Source of the DNA: Amycolatopsis coloradensis
GTDB taxonomy: Bacteria > Actinomycetota > Actinomycetes > Mycobacteriales > Pseudonocardiaceae
DNA length: 64,000 nucleotides
Assembly: GCF_001953865.1 (NCBI RefSeq)
Contig: NZ_MQUQ01000003.1
Span: 447,917-511,916, forward strand
Direction of reading: 5' to 3'
Both the position numbers and the translations under genes were made by a program. Below are positions 1 to 7,125 of this stretch, piece after piece; the stretch's first letter is position 1; each line of letters opens with the position of its first letter. The notes under the pieces are model-generated. The model was not told where the DNA came from, did no database searches, and saw nothing but the letters and a program-made list of their open reading frames with translations.

Positions 1-191
1 GACGAGGCCAGTACCGGCTCTTTCCACTTGTCCAGCTTCAGGGAGAACAGCCCGGCGAAACCGCCGACCCCGCCCATCACCTCGGGCCTGGTGGCCCTCT
101 CGGCGTGCGGTTTGAGCAGCTCAACGGCTTTGTCACCGGCGTCGATACTGACCCCGGCGGCGGCGTACGTGGCGCTCGTGGACTCGCTCAC
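1..191 (-). CDS. purM: Phosphoribosylformylglycinamidine cyclo-ligase (AIR synthetase), N-terminal part
   Basis: The gene runs off the left edge, so only about 63 N-terminal residues are present. The visible protein starts with a GTG codon and has TYAAAGVSIDAGD followed by GGVGGFAGLF, the typical beginning of PurM, which closes FGAM to AIR in the fifth step of purine synthesis. A GGAG ribosome site lies 9 bases upstream of the GTG. It follows purF by only 30 bases on the same strand, the usual purF-purM order of actinobacteria, so the two are almost certainly one transcript. The catalytic C-terminal domain is outside the window. Confidence 0.9.
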   Translation of the reverse strand, partial: MSESTSATYAAAGVSIDAGDKAVELLKPHAERATRPEVMGGVGGFAGLFSLKLDKWKEPVLAS

Positions 192-221
192 GGAAGCGGA
201 CTCCAACTCTGGAAGAAAGGA

Positions 222-1760
222 CTAGGGACGCCGGATGGCGTCTTCAGCACCGTACCCGGCAGGGCTGACGGGCTTCGCCGCGCCATTGACCGAGTCCAGG
301 CTCTCCAGCAGGTGCTTCCCGATCAGCGCGTCCTCGGGCAACGCGATCGGGTACTCGCCGGAGAAGCACGCGGTGCACAGTCGCGACTTCGGCTGCTCCG
401 AGGCCGCGACCAGCCCGTCGAGGGAGATGTAGCCCAAAGTGTCCGCGCCGATGGAGCGGCGGATGCCGTCGAGGTCGACGCCGTTGGCCACCAGTTCGGC
501 GCGGGAAGCGAAGTCGATCCCGTAGAAACACGGCCAGCGGACGGGCGGTGAGGCGATCCGGACGTGCACCTCGAGCGCGCCGGCTTCCCGCAGCATGCGG
601 ACCAGCGCGCGCTGGGTGTTGCCGCGGACGATGGAGTCGTCGACCACGACGAGCCGCTTGCCGCGGATGACGTCGCGCAGCGGGTTCAGCTTCAGCCGGA
701 TGCCCAGCTGGCGGATGGTCTGCGACGGCTGGATGAAGGTGCGGCCGACGTAGGCGTTCTTCACCAGGCCGGTGCCGTAGGGAATGCCGGAGCCCTGCGC
801 GTAGCCGATGGCGGCCGGGGTGCCGGATTCGGGCACCGGCATGACCAGGTCGGCGTCGGCCGGATGCTCGCCTGCAAGCTTGCGGCCGATCTCGACGCGG
901 GTGGCGTGCACGCTGCGGCCGGCGATCGAGGTGTCGGGGCGCGCGAGGTACACGTACTCGAAGACACAGCCCTTGGGCTCGGGTGTCGCGAACCGCGAGG
1001 AGCGCAGGCCTTCGGCGTCGATGGCGATCAGCTCACCGGGCTCGACCTCGCGGACGAACGACGCGCCGCAGATGTCCAGCGCGGCCGTCTCGCTCGCGAC
1101 CACCCAGCCGCGTTCGAGCCTGCCCAGCACCAGCGGGCGCACGCCGTGCGCGTCGCGGGCGGCGTACAGGGTGGACTCGTCGGCGAAGACCAGGCAGAAA
1201 GCGCCCTTGAGGGTGGGCAGCAGTTCCATCGCGGCGGCTTCGATGCCCTTGTCGGCGGCGTTGGCCGCGAGCAGCCCGCACACCAGGTCGGAGTCGCTGG
1301 ACGAACCGGTCAGGCCCGCGTGCGGTTTGAGCCCGGCTTCGACCGTGCGATCCCGCAGTTCCGCGGTGTTGACCAGGTTTCCGTTGTGCGCGAAGGACAG
1401 GCCACTGCCGGTGGCGGTGGTGCGGAAGATCGGCTGCGCGTTCTCCCAGATGGTCGCGCCGGTGGTCGAGTAGCGGCAGTGCCCGACGGCGATATGTCCC
1501 TGCAGCGACTGCAGGACCTGCTCGTCGAAAACCTGACTGACCAGGCCGAGATCCTTGAAGACGACGATCTGCGAACCGTCGGAGACCGAGATGCCGGCCG
1601 CTTCCTGGCCGCGGTGCTGAAGTGCGTAGAGCCCGTAGTAGGTCAGCTTCGCGACCTCTTCTCCGGGCGCCCAGACACCGAAGACGCCGCATTCTTCGCG
1701 GGGTTCCGGATCGGGCTGGTCGGTCACGGGCTGTCCGGCGACGGACGGGTCGGAAACCAC
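222..1760 (-). CDS. purF: Amidophosphoribosyltransferase
   Basis: The first committed enzyme of purine synthesis, moving ammonia from glutamine to PRPP to give phosphoribosylamine. The 512-residue protein has a short propeptide that should be removed to expose Cys24 (EECGVFGV) as the N-terminal nucleophile of the class II glutaminase. Further on come the glutaminase segments HCRYSTTG and FAHNGN and the PRPP loop VVVDDSIVRGNT (371-382). Cys265, Cys411, Cys462 and Cys465 match the four 4Fe-4S ligands of the Bacillus subtilis-type enzyme, so this is the propeptide and iron-sulfur class. The GTG start at 1760 is preceded by GGGAG. purM follows on the same strand. PurF of this class is known to be feedback-inhibited by AMP and GMP; I see no obvious RNA regulator upstream. 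Confidence 0.97.
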   Translation of the reverse strand: MVSDPSVAGQPVTDQPDPEPREECGVFGVWAPGEEVAKLTYYGLYALQHRGQEAAGISVSDGSQIVVFKDLGLVSQVFDEQVLQSLQGHIAVGHCRYSTTGATIWENAQPIFRTTATGSGLSFAHNGNLVNTAELRDRTVEAGLKPHAGLTGSSSDSDLVCGLLAANAADKGIEAAAMELLPTLKGAFCLVFADESTLYAARDAHGVRPLVLGRLERGWVVASETAALDICGASFVREVEPGELIAIDAEGLRSSRFATPEPKGCVFEYVYLARPDTSIAGRSVHATRVEIGRKLAGEHPADADLVMPVPESGTPAAIGYAQGSGIPYGTGLVKNAYVGRTFIQPSQTIRQLGIRLKLNPLRDVIRGKRLVVVDDSIVRGNTQRALVRMLREAGALEVHVRIASPPVRWPCFYGIDFASRAELVANGVDLDGIRRSIGADTLGYISLDGLVAASEQPKSRLCTACFSGEYPIALPEDALIGKHLLESLDSVNGAAKPVSPAGYGAEDAIRRP

Positions 1761-2083
1761 CGAGGTGCTCCCAGGGGAGAAGAGGGCAGGCCACCACCAG
1801 TGTAAACGGTGAGCCAGAGATCAACGCGCCGCGCGACGTGGTACTGGACACGCTTTGTGCGGTGACGGTGAGTGAACCCGCGTCCACGATCGACGTCGGC
1901 GAGTCCACACAAGACGGAGAGGGCGGCCGGGGTGGCTTCACGCCTGCGCAGAACGGTCGTTCAATGACCGTGAGTGACGGGCGGGTGTCAAGGCCCATCA
2001 CTCACGACCCCCGACCAGCCGACCGCTCCCCCTCGACAGAGGCGGTCGACTGTGCATGGGATGTCGGACTCAGCCGGCCGCTG
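1761..2083. other. Intergenic region upstream of purF
   Basis: This 323-base stretch separates purF from the hypothetical gene at 2084. I see no credible coding frame. It should hold the purF promoter, which I could not place, and it contains the hairpin at 1970-2005 described separately. Confidence 0.6.
1970..2005 (-). terminator. Stem-loop with 13-base arms, probable terminator of the 2084 gene
   Basis: GTGAGTGACGGGC (1970-1982) faces GCCCATCACTCAC (1993-2005), giving 13 pairs with one G-U/A-C mismatch and a 10-base loop. It lies 78 bases after the stop of the minus-strand hypothetical gene. There is no U-tract, as is usual in high-GC actinomycetes, so termination is inferred from position and stem strength. 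Confidence 0.5.
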
Positions 2084-2485
2084 TCAACCGGCGGCCAGCC
2101 ACTTGGACGTGCCGCCGCGGCCAGGGACCCAGCAGCCGTTGGCCGCGGTCTCCGGAAGGAACAGTGTGCCGGGCGTTCGTTCGTCCGGGAGCGCGAGCAA
2201 GTCCGTCAGTACTGTCGCGGCGTCGCCGGTGGTCCGCCACAGCCACACCTCGGGCTCGAGGATGTCTTCCTCGGTACCGGGCATGCGGGTCGCCACGACG
2301 TCGTCCTCGGCGTTGAGCCGGACCACGTCGACCACGTTGTCGTGGACTCGCACGCCGACCACGGCTGTGACCTCGCCGTTCGCGTCGCACGGGTGCACGA
2401 ACTGGTACCCGCGGTGGATCAGCTCTTGCAGGCCGCTTTCGATGCCGGTGATTTCCGCGGTGATGGTGTCACCCGAGAACGTCAT
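2084..2485 (-). CDS. Hypothetical protein encoded with a DUF397 gene
   Basis: A protein of about 133 residues that I do not recognise as a named family. It begins MTFSGDTIT, has a soluble alternating beta-like composition, several acidic stretches (VRLNAEDDVV, GTEEDILEPEVW) and no signal peptide or membrane segment. The ATG at 2485 is chosen because AAGGA lies 11 bases upstream; an in-frame GTG at 2506 would add seven residues. The start overlaps the end of the DUF397 gene by 17 bases, so the two are translationally coupled and probably act in the same regulatory unit. Function unknown. Confidence 0.6.
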   Translation of the reverse strand: MTFSGDTITAEITGIESGLQELIHRGYQFVHPCDANGEVTAVVGVRVHDNVVDVVRLNAEDDVVATRMPGTEEDILEPEVWLWRTTGDAATVLTDLLALPDERTPGTLFLPETAANGCWVPGRGGTSKWLAAG

Positions 2486-2708
2486 CGAATTCGCCGTCCT
2501 TGGCACCCGCGAGGAACGCGGCCATTTCGGCCTGGGTGTAGATCAGGGCGGGACCGGTCGGGAAGCGCGAGTTGCGCATCGCGATCTCGCCGGACGCGAG
2601 CGGCGCCACTTCAACGCAGTTGCCGATCGCGTTGCTGTAGCTCGCTTTGCGCCAGTGCGCCCCGGTAAGACGATCGGCCGGGATGCCGTTGTCGAACTGT
2701 TCAGCCAT
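2469..2708 (-). CDS. DUF397 domain protein
   Basis: A 79-residue protein with the DUF397 pattern: AHWRKASYS near residue 20, then GNCVEVAPL, MRNSRFPTG and a C-terminal helix TQAEMAAFLAGAKDGEFD. Small DUF397 proteins are a hallmark of actinomycetes and usually sit beside an XRE/DUF5753 regulator of the WhiJ type, as here (2994-3872), where they are thought to work as an antitoxin-like or co-regulatory partner. The ATG at 2708 is set by an AAGGTGG ribosome site; the open frame extends further upstream but only through the operator-like region. The hypothetical gene at 2084 overlaps its 3' end. Confidence 0.85.
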   Translation of the reverse strand: MAEQFDNGIPADRLTGAHWRKASYSNAIGNCVEVAPLASGEIAMRNSRFPTGPALIYTQAEMAAFLAGAKDGEFDDVLG

Positions 2709-2748
2709 GGTCCCCACCTTCCCCGACTCAAGACTTCGGGCGATGCAT

Positions 2749-2815
2749 CTGCATGTGCATTTGCCTGTGATCCCAAAGTTAGCACGTGTGACTGCAACGG
2801 TAAATGCACGTGCAG
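2749..2815. promoter_or_regulatory. Operator-like array upstream of the DUF397 gene
   Basis: CTGCATGTGCATTTGCC (2749-2765) is repeated in inverted form as GGTAAATGCACGTGCAG (2799-2815), matching 15 of 17 bases. Between them lies a third related core, GCACGTGT (2782-2789). The three CAYGTG cores are centred near 2754, 2785 and 2809, starting about 40 bases upstream of the DUF397 start. The likely ligand is the XRE/DUF5753 protein encoded just upstream. This is inferred from symmetry and location only. Confidence 0.5.
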
Positions 2816-2993
2816 AAGTTTTTGCAGAATTCGCGTGCGGTGAGGACTTAAGTCCCCAACCATCCCGCCAACGTGTGAGGACCGGCTCCCCCAAAAGGAG
2901 GGCCAGCTACCGGTCGTGAACGGGTTTTCGCGCGCACGCAAGAAAACCCAGGCCGTCACCGGGACGGCGGAGAACACCACAACGGTGAGTGGC

Positions 2994-3872
2994 TCAGATT
3001 TCCGCGCGGCGCTTCAGGAGCATCTGACGGCTGCGGTCCGGCGTCTCCGCGTCGACCGCGAGCATGTCCAGCGCCCGGCTGTACCGCTCGATCTCGTCGC
3101 GCTTGTCGATGTAGTGCGCGCCGGTCAAGTATTCGGTGTAGGCGATGTTCGGCAATTCCTCTTCCGCGAACCTGAGCAGCGAGAACGCGCTGTCGGCCGA
3201 GTACCCGCTCCGGTCGAACGGGAGGATCTGGACCGAGATGTTCGGCTGCAGGATCATCTCCAGCAGGTAGTCGATCTGGCCTTTCAGGATCTCGCGGTCG
3301 CCGATCGGACGGTGGAGCACCGACTCGTCGAGCACCAGCCACAACCGCGGCGCGTCCGGCCTGGACAGCATCTTCTGCCGCCGCATCCGCAGCGCGACCC
3401 GGCGATCGACCTGCTCATTGACCATGTCCTTGCGGCCGTGGCTCATGATGGCCCGCGCGTAGGCCTCGGTCTGCAACAGGCCCGTGACGTACAGCGGCTC
3501 CCAGACCTGGATCCGGGCCGCGGCCTCTTCGAGTCCGACGAGGTCGTTGAACCAGCTCGGCATCAGGTCGCCGTAGCGGCGCCACCAACCCGGCTCGTTC
3601 GACTCCTTGACCATGTCGAGGAACTGCTGCCGCTCGCCCGGGTCGGTCATCCCGTACATGGTCAGCAGATCGGCGACGTCACGTTCCTTGAAGCCGACGC
3701 GGCCGAGTTCGAGACGGCTGATCTTCGACTCGGAACCGCGGATGCTGTAGCCGGCCTCCTGGCGCGTGATCCCCGCGTCTTCGCGCATCCGCCGGAGCTG
3801 TGAGCCGAGGATCATCCGTCGCGCGGTGGGACCCAGGGACTGCTCACCGCCAGGCGGGGTGACCGCGTTCAT
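2994..3872 (-). CDS. XRE-family regulator with DUF5753 domain (WhiJ-like)
   Basis: A 292-residue DNA-binding protein. Residues about 17-75 form a helix-turn-helix (LGSQLRRMREDAGITRQEAG, then SKISRLELGRV), and the rest is the DUF5753 effector-type domain with landmarks GWWRRYGDLMPSWFNDLVGLE, IQVWEPLYVTGLLQT and the C-terminal YTEYLTGAHYIDK. The ATG at 3872 is chosen because the helix-turn-helix starts shortly after; the open frame upstream is unlike the family. It is divergent from the DUF574 methyltransferase at 4039, with a perfect palindrome between them, and lies upstream of DUF397 on the same strand. Such trios are known as developmental or antibiotic regulators in Streptomyces; the target here is unknown. 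Confidence 0.88.
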   Translation of the reverse strand: MNAVTPPGGEQSLGPTARRMILGSQLRRMREDAGITRQEAGYSIRGSESKISRLELGRVGFKERDVADLLTMYGMTDPGERQQFLDMVKESNEPGWWRRYGDLMPSWFNDLVGLEEAAARIQVWEPLYVTGLLQTEAYARAIMSHGRKDMVNEQVDRRVALRMRRQKMLSRPDAPRLWLVLDESVLHRPIGDREILKGQIDYLLEMILQPNISVQILPFDRSGYSADSAFSLLRFAEEELPNIAYTEYLTGAHYIDKRDEIERYSRALDMLAVDAETPDRSRQMLLKRRAEI

Positions 3873-3991
3873 CGACCGGGGACCTTTCGTACGACGACAC
3901 TCACAGGGGAACAAGCCGATTACTGAAAGTACACGTTTGGGCCTCGACACGACAGGGACGGCTCGGTTTACCGGTCGCGTACGTGGTTCTA

Positions 3992-4003
3992 CTCTACGTA
4001 GAG
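3992..4003. promoter_or_regulatory. Perfect palindrome CTCTACGTAGAG in a divergent promoter region
   Basis: A perfect 12-base palindrome 35 bases before the DUF574 methyltransferase start and 119 bases before the divergent XRE regulator start. Its place fits a dimeric operator overlapping the methyltransferase promoter. The protein that binds is not shown by the sequence; the XRE/DUF5753 neighbour is the obvious candidate. Confidence 0.5.
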
Positions 4004-4038
4004 CCCGAGACTTCCGACACAGTTTTGTGAGGTTCAAG

Positions 4039-4872
4039 ATGCCCGATGCCCCGCCCCGGACGGAACGAGTGCCCGTGGGTGTCGACCCGACGCGGGCCAG
4101 CATCGCCCGGGTGTACGACGCCTTCCTTCTCGGCAAGGACAACTACGAGATCGACAGGGAGGTGCTGCGCAAGGTCCAGCAGGCGGCCCCCGAGGCGCAG
4201 GACCTGGCGACCGAGAACCGCGGCTTCCTGATCCGCGCGTGCCGGTTCCTCGCCAGTCAGACGGGCATCACCCAGTTCCTCGACCTCGGCTCCGGCCTCC
4301 CGACGGCCGAGAACACGCACCAGGTCGTGCAGCGGATCAACCCGGAGATCAAGGTCGTCTACGTCGACAACGACCCGGTCGTGCTCGCGCACGGGCGGGC
4401 CCTGCTCGAAGAGAACGAGAACACGCACTTCGTCTCGGACGACATCTTCGAGCCGGAGCGGATCATCGGGAACCCGGACATCCGGCGGCACATCGACTTC
4501 ACCCAGCCGATCGCGTTGCTGCAGCTCGGGACGCTGCACCACTACAACGGGCCGCACGAAGCGCCGGCCCAGATCATGAAGAAGTACATCGACGCGCTGC
4601 CTCCGGGTTCGTACGTGGCGATCTCGCACTTCTCCGACCCGCAGGACGAGCTGTCCGAGATCGCCCGCAAGATGGAGGACTTCTTCATCCACAGCCCGAT
4701 GGGCTCGGGCACCTTCCGCACGAAGGCCGAGATCGAGGAGCTGTTCCACGACCTCGAACTGGTCGAGCCCGGCGTCCGGCTGTGCGCCGACTGGTGGCCG
4801 GACGGCCCGCGCATCAAGGAGCTGAACACGGCTCAGCGGACGATCTCCGGCGGGATCGGCCGAAAGAAGTAA
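4039..4872 (+). CDS. SAM-dependent methyltransferase, DUF574 family
   Basis: A 277-residue protein of the actinomycete DUF574 (PF04672) methyltransferase-like family. Landmarks are PTRASIARVYDAFLLGKDNY (18-36), the SAM-binding loop FLDLGSGLPT (80-89), the acidic end of strand two VVYVDNDPVV (107-116), and the C-terminal WWPDGPR. The ATG at 4039 has GAGGT six to seven bases upstream; the open frame extends further but through the divergent promoter. Substrate and physiological role are unknown. These genes are commonly found with XRE/DUF397 regulators, and a paralog occurs at 37707-38534. A long hairpin ends the gene at 4885. Confidence 0.88.
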   Translation: MPDAPPRTERVPVGVDPTRASIARVYDAFLLGKDNYEIDREVLRKVQQAAPEAQDLATENRGFLIRACRFLASQTGITQFLDLGSGLPTAENTHQVVQRINPEIKVVYVDNDPVVLAHGRALLEENENTHFVSDDIFEPERIIGNPDIRRHIDFTQPIALLQLGTLHHYNGPHEAPAQIMKKYIDALPPGSYVAISHFSDPQDELSEIARKMEDFFIHSPMGSGTFRTKAEIEELFHDLELVEPGVRLCADWWPDGPRIKELNTAQRTISGGIGRKK

Positions 4873-4884
4873 GCCTCAGCGCCG

Positions 4885-4935
4885 CCATGAAAGGCCCCTT
4901 CATCGCAAAATCCGCGATGAAGGGGCCTTTCATGG
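4885..4935. terminator. 22-base perfect hairpin between convergent genes (family A palindrome)
   Basis: Arms 4885-4906 and 4914-4935 are perfect inverted repeats of 22 bases with a 7-base loop. Each arm contains a near-palindrome of the form ATGAAAGGCCCCTTCAT, so each can also fold alone. The element lies between the stop of the methyltransferase (4872) and the stop of the convergent sterol-carrier-like gene (4954), so it can serve as a bidirectional terminator. No U-tract follows. Related elements lie at 16887, 20408 and 50320. Confidence 0.75.
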
Positions 4936-4953
4936 CACCCGCGGGCCCAGGGT

Positions 4954-5334
4954 TCAGAGGCGCACCAGTGGCAGCCAGCGGGCCAGATCGGCCCTGCTCC
5001 CGGAGGCGGTGACCCGCCCCGACTCGACGGCGTCGGCCCAGCCGAGCTGCCCGGTCGCCAGTTCCAGCCACGTGCGCGGATCCGTTTCGACGACGTTCGG
5101 CGGCGTCCCGCGCGTGTGCCGCAATCCTTCGACGCACTGCACCGCCGCGAACGGCGGCACCCGCACTTCCACACTCTTCCCCGGGGCGTCCGCGGCCAGT
5201 GTCCGCAGGCTCAGCCGCACCGCCGCGGCCAGCTCCGGGCGGGCCGGATCCGGTCCGGATCCGCTCAACCAGGGGGAGATCGCCGTGATCGCGGCACGTA
5301 ACTCAGCGGGGTCGACCGAACGCGAAGAGGCCAT
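4954..5334 (-). CDS. Sterol-carrier (SCP2-like) family protein
   Basis: A 126-residue protein: an N-terminal helical part (DPAELRAAITAISPWL) and an SCP2-like segment with VEVRVPPFAAVQC, GTPPNVVETDPRTWLELA and GRVTASGSRADLARWLPL. Proteins of this type are encoded next to purF in mycobacteria (the Rv0807 position), which fits its place near purF here. SCP2-like folds bind hydrophobic ligands, but no ligand is known for this group. The ATG at 5334 lacks a clear ribosome site and TACTGT ends six bases before it, so it may be read from a leaderless message. Only 14 bases separate it from the divergent gene at 5349 if that GTG is used. Confidence 0.7.
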   Translation of the reverse strand: MASSRSVDPAELRAAITAISPWLSGSGPDPARPELAAAVRLSLRTLAADAPGKSVEVRVPPFAAVQCVEGLRHTRGTPPNVVETDPRTWLELATGQLGWADAVESGRVTASGSRADLARWLPLVRL

Positions 5335-5348
5335 GGGAGAACAGTAGA

Positions 5349-6014
5349 GTGAGCGCGAACAAACCTTCAGGCACCCGGAACGTGGGGATGGCGATGGCGC
5401 AGCGGGACGAGGCGGATCGGTTGGCGTCGAGCCCGGCGGGCAAGCTGAAACCGGGGAAGCCGAAGATCACCGAAGAGATGCGCGCCAACGCCAGGGCCAA
5501 CCCGAACAGCTGGTTGTACGTCATCGACGAGGCCTTCGATCCCGACGGCCCGGTGCCGTCCTGGGCGGTCGTCGGCGCGTACCCGGTGAACGGCGCGGGT
5601 GAGATCGTCGAGGACTTCCACCCCAACGACCGGTATCGCCCCTCGCCCAAGGCGCTCGGCTTCCCGGAACCGCGCAACGAACTCGAGCAGCTGCTCCAGC
5701 TGGTGCGGACGAACCACCGCCCGGCCGCCGACCTGCCGCGGGTCTTCCTCGACTCGACACTGTTCATCTACGCCCTTTCGCCCTTTCAGCGCACGGTCAT
5801 CGGTTTCCACAACACCGACGGCCGGGTGCTCGTGCCCGCCTACACGGCCAAGGCGCTGGTCCCGCGCGAATGGCCGCACGCCCGTGCGGTGGCAGGCCGG
5901 GACATGGTCCCGTTGCTCGCGGGGCATCCGGTGACCATCAATCCGCACGACCGGCTCACCGCCATCGTCGGATCGGAGCACCTCGACAAAGCCCTTTCGG
6001 ACGAGCGTCGTTAG
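5349..6014 (+). CDS. Conserved hypothetical protein, possibly type VII secretion-associated
   Basis: A soluble protein of up to 221 residues. After a charged N-terminus (KLKPGKPKITEEMRANARAN) comes PNSWLYVIDEAFDPDGPVP, WAVVGAYPVN and later GRVLVPAYTAKALVP. The last segment resembles the SseB-like fold often labelled type VII secretion system-associated in actinomycetes; that is a weak recognition. The start is uncertain: the GTG at 5349 has no ribosome site, while ATG codons at 5388 and 5394 follow GTGGGG. No signal peptide or membrane segment. The neighbours give no functional clue. Confidence 0.6.
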   Translation: MSANKPSGTRNVGMAMAQRDEADRLASSPAGKLKPGKPKITEEMRANARANPNSWLYVIDEAFDPDGPVPSWAVVGAYPVNGAGEIVEDFHPNDRYRPSPKALGFPEPRNELEQLLQLVRTNHRPAADLPRVFLDSTLFIYALSPFQRTVIGFHNTDGRVLVPAYTAKALVPREWPHARAVAGRDMVPLLAGHPVTINPHDRLTAIVGSEHLDKALSDERR

Positions 6015-6118
6015 GGCGCGGTTAACCCACTCGGTCCATTTTATTCAGGAAAAAAGCAACTCTTTCGGGTGATGTTCGAGTCGCTGATTCCCTTTTTCCA
6101 GGGGATCGTGGCGATGTG

Positions 6119-6934
6119 ATGAGTCGCAGAGTGTGTTCGAAAGGCTGGGGGGCCGTCCTCGCGGCGGGGGTCTTGCTGCTCACGCAGACCCCCGCCGTGA
6201 CACAAGAAGCCAGACCCCGATACGACGGGGCCGAGGAGCATTACGCGGGCTCGCAGATCGCGTTGCACGAAGGTGTCGTGGAGGCCCTCGGGCCGCTGTA
6301 CGGCGGCGAGGCGCAGACCCTTGGCCACGATGTCAGCGGACATCAGGGCGATGTCGACTGGCCGGGCGCGGCCAGGACCGGTGCGAAGTTCGTCTACGTG
6401 AAGGCGACCGAGGGCACCGGTTTCGTCAATCCGCGGTTTCCCCAGCAGTACAACGGTTCCCACGGCGTCGGCCTGATCCGCGGTGCGTACCACTTCGCGC
6501 GCCCCGACATCTCGGACGGCGCCGCCCAGGCCCACTACTTCGTCGACCACGGGGGCGGCTGGTCCGGTGACGGCAAGACGCTGCCGGGCGCGCTCGACGT
6601 CGAGTACAACCCGTACGGGGAAACCTGTTACGGCAAGACGACCGGGCAGATGATCGCATGGATGGCGTCGTTCGCCGAGACCTATCTGCGGCGGACCGGG
6701 CGGCATCCGGCGATTTACACGTCGACGAGCTGGTGGAAGCGCTGCACCGGTAACAGCGACGCGTTCTGGCAGAACCCGTTGTGGGTCGCGCGCTACAACA
6801 CGGAGATCGGCGAGCTGCCCGCGAGCTGGAAGGCCCAGACCATCTGGCAGTTCTCGAACAAGGGCAGCCTGCCCGGCGACCAGAACTGGTTCGACGGCAC
6901 GTTCGATCGGGTGCGCGCGCTGGCCGCCGGCTGA
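6119..6934 (+). CDS. Secreted GH25 lysozyme (muramidase)
   Basis: A 271-residue exported peptidoglycan hydrolase. Residues 1 to about 30 are a signal peptide (basic start, then AVLAAGVLLLTQTPAV). The GH25 barrel begins at GHDVSGHQGDVDW (69-81), with Asp71 as first catalytic acid and the Asp160-x-Glu162 pair in ALDVEYNPYG. WQFSNKGSLPG and the final FDGTFDRV are typical of the family C-terminus. GH25 enzymes cut the MurNAc-GlcNAc bond; the Streptomyces-type members also cut O-acetylated glycan. The ATG at 6119 follows GGGGA; a GTG lies one codon upstream. A paralog follows in tandem at 7126. A low-GC stretch upstream (6030-6060) probably contains the promoter. Confidence 0.92.
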   Translation: MSRRVCSKGWGAVLAAGVLLLTQTPAVTQEARPRYDGAEEHYAGSQIALHEGVVEALGPLYGGEAQTLGHDVSGHQGDVDWPGAARTGAKFVYVKATEGTGFVNPRFPQQYNGSHGVGLIRGAYHFARPDISDGAAQAHYFVDHGGGWSGDGKTLPGALDVEYNPYGETCYGKTTGQMIAWMASFAETYLRRTGRHPAIYTSTSWWKRCTGNSDAFWQNPLWVARYNTEIGELPASWKAQTIWQFSNKGSLPGDQNWFDGTFDRVRALAAG

Positions 6935-7125
6935 GCGCCACCCGAGTGGACGTTACAAGATCACATAACCACGCCTATTTGGAAATGAAAATCACCCACG
7001 AGTAGTACCAATTTCACGGAAGTTAGTGACAAACCCGGCACCCGTCGTCAACAATCGTGCCCGGACGGCTACCACCTGCAAGGTTCCCGTCCTCAGCGAG
7101 GGTTATCCGTGAAGGGATTGTCGTG

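Noticed and set aside
564-1805. Long open frame on the plus strand opposite purF (413 codons)
   Set aside because: It is an antisense shadow of high-GC purF coding sequence, with low-complexity Arg/Ala/Gly composition and no recognisable domain.
4860-5137. Small open frames through the hairpins, such as those encoding MKGPFI or MNGPFI peptides
   Set aside because: The reading frames come from the palindromes themselves and vary with the repeat; there is no ribosome site and they lie at gene ends.
6935-7125. Possible c-di-AMP (ydaO-type) riboswitch before the second lysozyme
   Set aside because: Cell-wall hydrolases in actinomycetes often carry this element, but I could not find its conserved core here; only short weak stems are visible.
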